Shown: one piece after another, positions 12,298 to 16,166 of the stretch
Numbering within the stretch: position 1 is the first letter of the stretch
Layout: each line of letters opens with the position of its first letter
Source: Candidatus Neomicrothrix sp. UBA2131
Lineage (GTDB): Bacteria; Actinomycetota; Acidimicrobiia; Acidimicrobiales; MedAcidi-G1
DNA length: 16,166 nucleotides
Direction: 5' to 3'
Assembly: GCA_002329075.1 (NCBI GenBank)
Contig: DCXR01000056.1
Span: 1 to 16,166 of the forward strand
The notes under the pieces: model-generated
Seen by the model: only the letters and a program-made list of their open reading frames with translations
Databases searched by the model: none
What the model was told of the DNA's origin: nothing
Program-made: the position numbers and the translations under genes

Positions 12298-13869
12298 CTT
12301 CCGATAGCGGCGGATCAGACCGGATGACGGCTCCTGTCGATCGTCTCCGTCCGCCAACAGGCCACCGAAGCGGGTCGCCAGGTCCTTGCCGAACTCGACC
12401 CCCCACTGGTCGAACGGGTTGACGCCCCACACCGCCGCCTGTACGACCGTCCGGTGCTCGTAGAGGGCCACCAGTTGGCCGAGAGTCGACGGCGACAACT
12501 CGGGGAGCAGGACCACGGTCGATGGCCGGTTGCCGGGGAACACCCGGTGGGCGACCAGGTCGGGAGCGACATCGAGGGTTGCGGTCTCCGCTTCGGTGCG
12601 GCCGAACGCCAGGGCCTCGGCCTGGGCCAGGAGGTTGGCCATCAGTGCCTCGTGGCGCGTGCCCAACGGGTCGACCACCGACCGGGCCACGCCGATGAGG
12701 TCCACCGGCACGACATCGGTGCCCTGGTGCAGCAACTGGAAGAACGCATGCTGGGCGTCGGTGCCACCGGCACCCCAGACCACGGGTCCGGTCGGCCCGT
12801 TGGTCGGGGAACCGTCGGCCGTGACCCGCTTGCCAAGGCTTTCCATCATCAACTGCTGGAGATGGTCGGGGAGGCGTCGCAGCGCGTGGCTGTACGGGAC
12901 CACGGCGAGGCTTGTCGCACCCAGGAACGAGCGGTGCCACACGTCGAGCAGGCCGAGTAGCACCGGCACGTTCGCGGCGACGGGCGTTTCGCCCAGGTGC
13001 CTGTCGACGACATGCATCCCGGCCAGCATCGCGCGGAACGCCTCTGGGCCGATGGCGACCATGAGGGCCAGCCCGACCGCCGACGGCAGCGAGAAGCGGC
13101 CACCCACCGACTCGGCGAGGGGGAACACGAGGTCGGGGTCCAAGCCGCGGTCGTCTGCGCGCTGTGGCGCAGCCGTGGCGGCGGCGAGATGCAGGGAGAG
13201 GTCGTCGCCGACGCCCTCCCGCAGCCACGCCGTTGCGGCATCGGCGGCGACCATCGTCTCCGGCGTGGTGAACGACTTCGAGCAGACGACCACGAGGGTG
13301 GTGGCAGGGTCGAGGCCGTCGAGTGCGGCGGTCAGGTCGGCACCGTCGAGGCTTGACGAGAAGCGCACCGTCACGTCGGGGTGGGCCAGGTGGGCGAGCG
13401 CCTCGTGGGCCATGGTGGGGCCCAGGTACGAGCCACCGATGCCCAGGCTCACTACGGCCCGGACCGGCTCACCCGTGGCGCCGGTGTACGAGCCGTCGCG
13501 GATGCTGTCGGCCAGGTCGACCATCCGCCCCAGGGTCTCGTCGCCGTCCGATGCACGTAGCGCCGTGTGTGTGGCGGACCGTCCCTCCGTCGGGTTGACC
13601 ATGTCGCCTGCCAGCATCCGCGCACAGAACCCGGACACGTCGCGCTGCTCGGACAGATCACACAGGAGGCCCATGACCTCGTCGTCGACCGGGTGACGGG
13701 ACCAGTCGACCCAGAGGTCGCCGACCCCTCCGGCAAAGTGTTCCGACCGGGAGGGGTCGAGCGCGAACCGCTCCCGGAGCGAGACGACGCCCGCCCGGCC
13801 GGCGAGGTCGGCCAGCGCAGCCCACGCAGGGGCACTGCTCGGAGAGGATCCTGAGGTCACGGCAGCCAT
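12280..13869 (-). CDS. pgi: Glucose-6-phosphate isomerase
   Basis: Pgi interconverts glucose 6-phosphate and fructose 6-phosphate. From ATG 13869 the product has 529 residues, near the family norm of about 550. Visible family segments are NPTEGRSATHTALR (residues 92-105), VSLGIGGSYLGP (phosphate loop, about 140-151), VVCSKSFTTPETM, signature 1 ESVGGRFSLPSAVG, PTNGPTGPVVWGAGGTD, and signature 2 FDQWGVEFGK ending in the catalytic Lys495. An alternative start is GTG 13860, with GGGGAG ten bases upstream, which would drop three residues; the longer frame to 13980 adds residues unlike the family. It follows the MenJ-like gene by 55 bases and may share its transcript. Its 3' end overlaps hemL by 18 bases. 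Confidence 0.95.
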   Translation of the reverse strand: MAAVTSGSSPSSAPAWAALADLAGRAGVVSLRERFALDPSRSEHFAGGVGDLWVDWSRHPVDDEVMGLLCDLSEQRDVSGFCARMLAGDMVNPTEGRSATHTALRASDGDETLGRMVDLADSIRDGSYTGATGEPVRAVVSLGIGGSYLGPTMAHEALAHLAHPDVTVRFSSSLDGADLTAALDGLDPATTLVVVCSKSFTTPETMVAADAATAWLREGVGDDLSLHLAAATAAPQRADDRGLDPDLVFPLAESVGGRFSLPSAVGLALMVAIGPEAFRAMLAGMHVVDRHLGETPVAANVPVLLGLLDVWHRSFLGATSLAVVPYSHALRRLPDHLQQLMMESLGKRVTADGSPTNGPTGPVVWGAGGTDAQHAFFQLLHQGTDVVPVDLIGVARSVVDPLGTRHEALMANLLAQAEALAFGRTEAETATLDVAPDLVAHRVFPGNRPSTVVLLPELSPSTLGQLVALYEHRTVVQAAVWGVNPFDQWGVEFGKDLATRFGGLLADGDDRQEPSSGLIRRYRKLRDPD

Positions 13870-13924
13870 TCTCCCCGCAGAGAGGGGCCGAGCGGCGCCA
13901 ATCCGGCCGAAGTGCCGAAACTGC

Positions 13925-15208
13925 CTATGCCGCCCCCACCCTGGTGAAGCGGTCGGGCACCAGGCGCACGACCGCGGCAATGGCCCCGTAGGCCGCTTCG
14001 GCGGCGCCCCGCTCCTCGTCGCGCAACAGGTTCGCCATGACCCGGAGCGCCCATTCCATGAGTGGCTTCGAACGCATACCCACCCGGGTGAGTTCCCGGA
14101 CGAGGACCGGGTTCCCGATCACCTTGGCGAAAAGGTTGGCCACCTTGAAATAGAGGCCGTACTCCTCCTCGAGCATCCCCTGATAGCGGGTGAGCACGGC
14201 GTCGTCGCTGCGTGCCGCCGCCTCGGCGATGAGCCCGGCGGCCAGCCGACCGGTCTCGTAGGCGTAGTCGATGCCCTCCCCGTTGAACGGGTTGACGGCG
14301 CCGGCGGCATCACCGACGACCAGCCAGTTGGGGCCGGCCTTGGGACCGACCGATCCGGCCATCGGCAGGCGTCCACCGGTGGGGGGCTGGACTGGCTTCG
14401 TAGGGTCGATGCCCCAGTGCTCCGGTAGGGAATGGGCGAACTCCTCCATCAGGAAGGAGGTGTTCACCTCCCTGTAGTCGCGGAAGGTCGAAAGCAGCCC
14501 CACCCCGACGTTGATCGTCCCGTTGCCGACCGGGAAGATCCAGCCGTAGCCGGGCATGGCGTTGCCCCTTCGGTCGCGAACGTCGAGTGCGCTCTCGATC
14601 CAGGGATCGTCGTGGGCCGGGCTCTCGTAGTAGGTGCGGATCGCCATGCCCATCGGATAGCTGCGATCGCGTACGGTGCCGAGCGCACGACCGAACCGGG
14701 AGTTGGCGCCGTCGGCGACGACCACGTACCGGGCGAGGATCGTCGACTCGGTTCCTTCGGTCGATCCGTCCCTGTCTTGGACCACCGCACCGCCGATCCG
14801 ACCGTCCTCGCCCTCGATGGGACGCAACGCCTCGGTCGACAGGAGCAGCGTTGCTCCGGCGGCGACGGCGTTCTCGGCGACGAACTGGTCGAGGTCGCAC
14901 CGGCGCACCACGTAGCCGTAGTCCGGGTAGACGGGATGCCCGGGCCATGACATCTCGATGGTGCGACCGTGGGCGATCGTGCGCAGGCCACCGAACCGGT
15001 GGAACGGCGACAACGCATCCGCCAGCCCCATCTCCTCGACCTGGTGGACGCCCCGCGGGGTCAGGCCGTCGCCGCAGGTCTTTTCGCGGGGGAATTCCTT
15101 CTTCTCCACGAAGACGACGTCGAGCCCGGCGCTGGCCGCCCAGTAGGCGGTGGCGGCACCAGCTGGGCCGCCACCGACGACGAGGAGGTCGTGGACGTGG
15201 GCGCTCAT
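13925..15208 (-). CDS. FAD-dependent geranylgeranyl-reductase-family protein, MenJ-like
   Basis: The 427-residue flavoprotein belongs to the family that saturates isoprenoid double bonds. It starts with the FAD dinucleotide fold LLVVGGGPAGAATAYWAASA (residues 8-27), then KTCGDGLTPRGV, the conserved Cys-Gly-Asp segment of this family. PGYGWIFPVGNGTINVGVG and the second FAD motif GDAAGAVNPFNGEGIDYAYE (about 297-316) match closely the mycobacterial menaquinone reductase MenJ as I remember it. MenJ partly saturates the menaquinone side chain at the membrane, and the adjacent cytochrome c gene fits a respiratory role. Reduction of archaeal-type or chlorophyll-type lipids is the alternative but less likely here. 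The start is ATG 15208, 46 bases after the cytochrome c stop, without an obvious ribosome site. Confidence 0.88.
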   Translation of the reverse strand: MSAHVHDLLVVGGGPAGAATAYWAASAGLDVVFVEKKEFPREKTCGDGLTPRGVHQVEEMGLADALSPFHRFGGLRTIAHGRTIEMSWPGHPVYPDYGYVVRRCDLDQFVAENAVAAGATLLLSTEALRPIEGEDGRIGGAVVQDRDGSTEGTESTILARYVVVADGANSRFGRALGTVRDRSYPMGMAIRTYYESPAHDDPWIESALDVRDRRGNAMPGYGWIFPVGNGTINVGVGLLSTFRDYREVNTSFLMEEFAHSLPEHWGIDPTKPVQPPTGGRLPMAGSVGPKAGPNWLVVGDAAGAVNPFNGEGIDYAYETGRLAAGLIAEAAARSDDAVLTRYQGMLEEEYGLYFKVANLFAKVIGNPVLVRELTRVGMRSKPLMEWALRVMANLLRDEERGAAEAAYGAIAAVVRLVPDRFTRVGAA

Positions 15209-15224
15209 GGCCGGTGGGTGACGC

Positions 15225-15244
15225 GCCCGGTCGGCGAACCGGGC
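15225..15244 (-). other. GC-rich hairpin between the cytochrome c and MenJ-like genes
   Basis: A perfect seven-base stem (GCCCGGT with ACCGGGC) encloses a six-base loop in the 46-base gap. It is followed on the minus strand by GC-rich sequence with no U-tract, so it is not a classic intrinsic terminator. It may be a processing or stability element within an operon. Confidence 0.35.
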
Positions 15245-15254
15245 ACGAGGTTGC

Positions 15255-16004
15255 CTAGTGGCCGTCGCCCGAGGCTGACGCCAGCAGGTCGTCGACCTCC
15301 TGTGCCGTGATGGTCACCGGGTCGAAGTGGCCACCGAGGTCGAGCGTGCCGTCGAGGATTGCGTCGTCGATCGCATCGGCGAGTGCGGCATCCTCGTCGG
15401 AGTCGTTCAGGCGAGCCCGCTCGTGGAGTACGACCCCGAGTAGTTCCTTCTTGGTGAGGACATCGCCCCAGCCCGGCATGCCGCCGATGACCGTCCGGCC
15501 CTGAGCCGGGTCTCCGTAGGAGTTGCCGAGCCCGACGGAGTCGGATCCCTGCACCACCCAGACCACGTGGTCGGCGACCGAGGGGAAGGTGGCGAGGACC
15601 TCATCGTCAGCGAGGGGGTATGCGCTTCCGCCGCCGCCTGTGGCGCCGTGGCAGCTGGCGCACCGGGCGTCGTAGACGTGGTCGCCGTCGTCGAGGACGG
15701 CGGCGACCTCCTGGGGCGGCCGCTCGAGGGTGCCGACGTATGTGAAGGCCCAGAGTGGGAGCAGCAGAAGTGCCGAAACCGCCCACCAGGGGATCTTCCT
15801 GCGGGCGTTATGGGCGACGATGTATGGCGCCAGGGGCTCAGGTGCGGCCTCGACCACCGGGGCTGGTGCGGCCTCGGCAGGCACCTCGGCTGCCGAGGCG
15901 GTGGCCGTCGCCTCGGTCGGGGTGTCTGCGGGAGGGTCCTCGCCGGACTTGGCGGCGCGGGCCGCTGCGGCTCGTTTGAGGAGGTGCTCGGGTATCTCGG
16001 TCAA
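15255..16004 (-). CDS. Membrane-anchored c-type cytochrome
   Basis: The 249-residue protein starts with a basic helix (IPEHLLKRAAAARAAK) and an Ala/Pro/Glu-rich stretch to about residue 60. One membrane span follows (WWAVSALLLLPLWAFTYVG, residues 73-91), then an extracytoplasmic class I cytochrome c domain. Heme attachment is CASCH (115-119), and the likely axial methionine is Met176 in GGMPGWG. The domain probably carries electrons between a quinol oxidase complex and the terminal oxidase; a bc-complex-associated or oxidase-linked cytochrome is the most probable identity. The TTG 16004 start is supported by GGAGG five bases upstream (16010-16014 on the minus strand), and no ATG or GTG occurs before the upstream in-frame stop. 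A hairpin of five base pairs lies farther upstream at 16083-16098. Confidence 0.88.
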   Translation of the reverse strand: MTEIPEHLLKRAAAARAAKSGEDPPADTPTEATATASAAEVPAEAAPAPVVEAAPEPLAPYIVAHNARRKIPWWAVSALLLLPLWAFTYVGTLERPPQEVAAVLDDGDHVYDARCASCHGATGGGGSAYPLADDEVLATFPSVADHVVWVVQGSDSVGLGNSYGDPAQGRTVIGGMPGWGDVLTKKELLGVVLHERARLNDSDEDAALADAIDDAILDGTLDLGGHFDPVTITAQEVDDLLASASGDGH

Positions 16005-16110
16005 CGCGGCCTCCGGGGCGGCAATGTGGTGGCGATGTCGTGGGCGGATTCCGGCGGCGACGGACGACCCTGTCCCGGAACACCGCCTGGTCTGGCGGGC
16101 AGGCTAGCGG

Positions 16111-16166
16111 TCACTGTAGGCGGTCCGGTGCGGCGAAGCCGACCTGGTCGGGTCGGAGGGTCGCCA
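16111..16166 (-). CDS. C-terminal fragment of an unidentified upstream gene (truncated by window edge)
   Basis: Reading inward from the window edge on the minus strand, one frame gives 17 residues (ATLRPDQVGFAAPDRLQ) and a TGA at 16113-16111. Nearly all third positions are G or C, as in the real genes here, which suggests coding sequence. A second frame stays open to a TGA at 16003-16001 that overlaps the cytochrome c TTG start, but its residues are Pro/Arg-rich and look like a shadow. The fragment is too short to identify. Its location suggests another respiratory gene in the same operon. Confidence 0.35.
   Translation of the reverse strand, partial: ATLRPDQVGFAAPDRLQ

Noticed and set aside
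12239..13228. A 329-codon minus-strand ORF within pgi
   Set aside because: Same strand but out of frame with pgi, Arg/Gly/Pro-rich, with no domain; the pgi frame has both family signatures.
15225..15244. Intrinsic terminator after the cytochrome c gene
   Set aside because: The stem is good but no U-tract follows on the minus strand, so it is listed only as a hairpin.
16001..16165. Longer minus-strand frame ending in a TGA that overlaps the cytochrome c start
   Set aside because: Its residues are Pro/Arg-rich with shadow-like codon use, while the competing frame ending at 16111 has the third-position GC bias of real genes.

Overview
The window is GC-rich, densely packed bacterial DNA with strong G/C bias at third codon positions. 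Gene content points to a high-GC actinobacterium: an MshA-type glycosyltransferase followed by a YbjN-family gene (the order I recall for Rv0486-Rv0487 of Mycobacterium tuberculosis), a rex-hemA-hemC-hemD-hemB-hemL run with a Streptomyces-like Rex operator, and a MenJ-like reductase. Acidimicrobiia seems a likely class, but that is inference. No rRNA, tRNA, CRISPR array, insertion sequence or phage gene is visible, and no gene-free stretch exceeds about 140 bases.

Layout. 1-578: the C-terminus of a Thr/Pro-repeat protein and a small acidic ORF. 507-1088 (minus): a histidine phosphatase. 1146-3117: a MoaD/ThiS-like sulfur carrier overlapping an mshA-like gene, then a YbjN-family gene. 3258-4436: an MFS transporter behind a structured leader. 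4446-6188: proC, a SAM hydrolase (DUF62 family) and a 29-codon membrane peptide, nearly without gaps. 6286-12297: rex, hemA, hemC, hemD, hemB and hemL, the complete C5 route from glutamyl-tRNA to uroporphyrinogen III. 12280-16166 (minus): glucose-6-phosphate isomerase, a MenJ-like FAD reductase, a membrane-anchored cytochrome c and the tail of one more gene. The hem and minus-strand blocks converge with an 18-base overlap.

How it fits together. Rex senses NADH/NAD+, and a near-perfect Rex site covers its own promoter, so heme synthesis is probably tied to respiratory state. The opposing cluster supplies quinone modification and a c-type cytochrome. The sulfur-carrier/mshA pair suggests a link between cysteine or sulfur transfer and mycothiol-type thiol synthesis.

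Most noteworthy are: a sulfur carrier whose encoded C-terminus is Gly-Gly-Cys, with the Gly-Gly codons doubling as the Shine-Dalgarno of mshA; a recurrent TANNNT box 6-8 bases before the start codon of seven genes, implying leaderless transcription; strong RNA hairpins in the hemA and MFS leaders; and the 29-residue membrane peptide.
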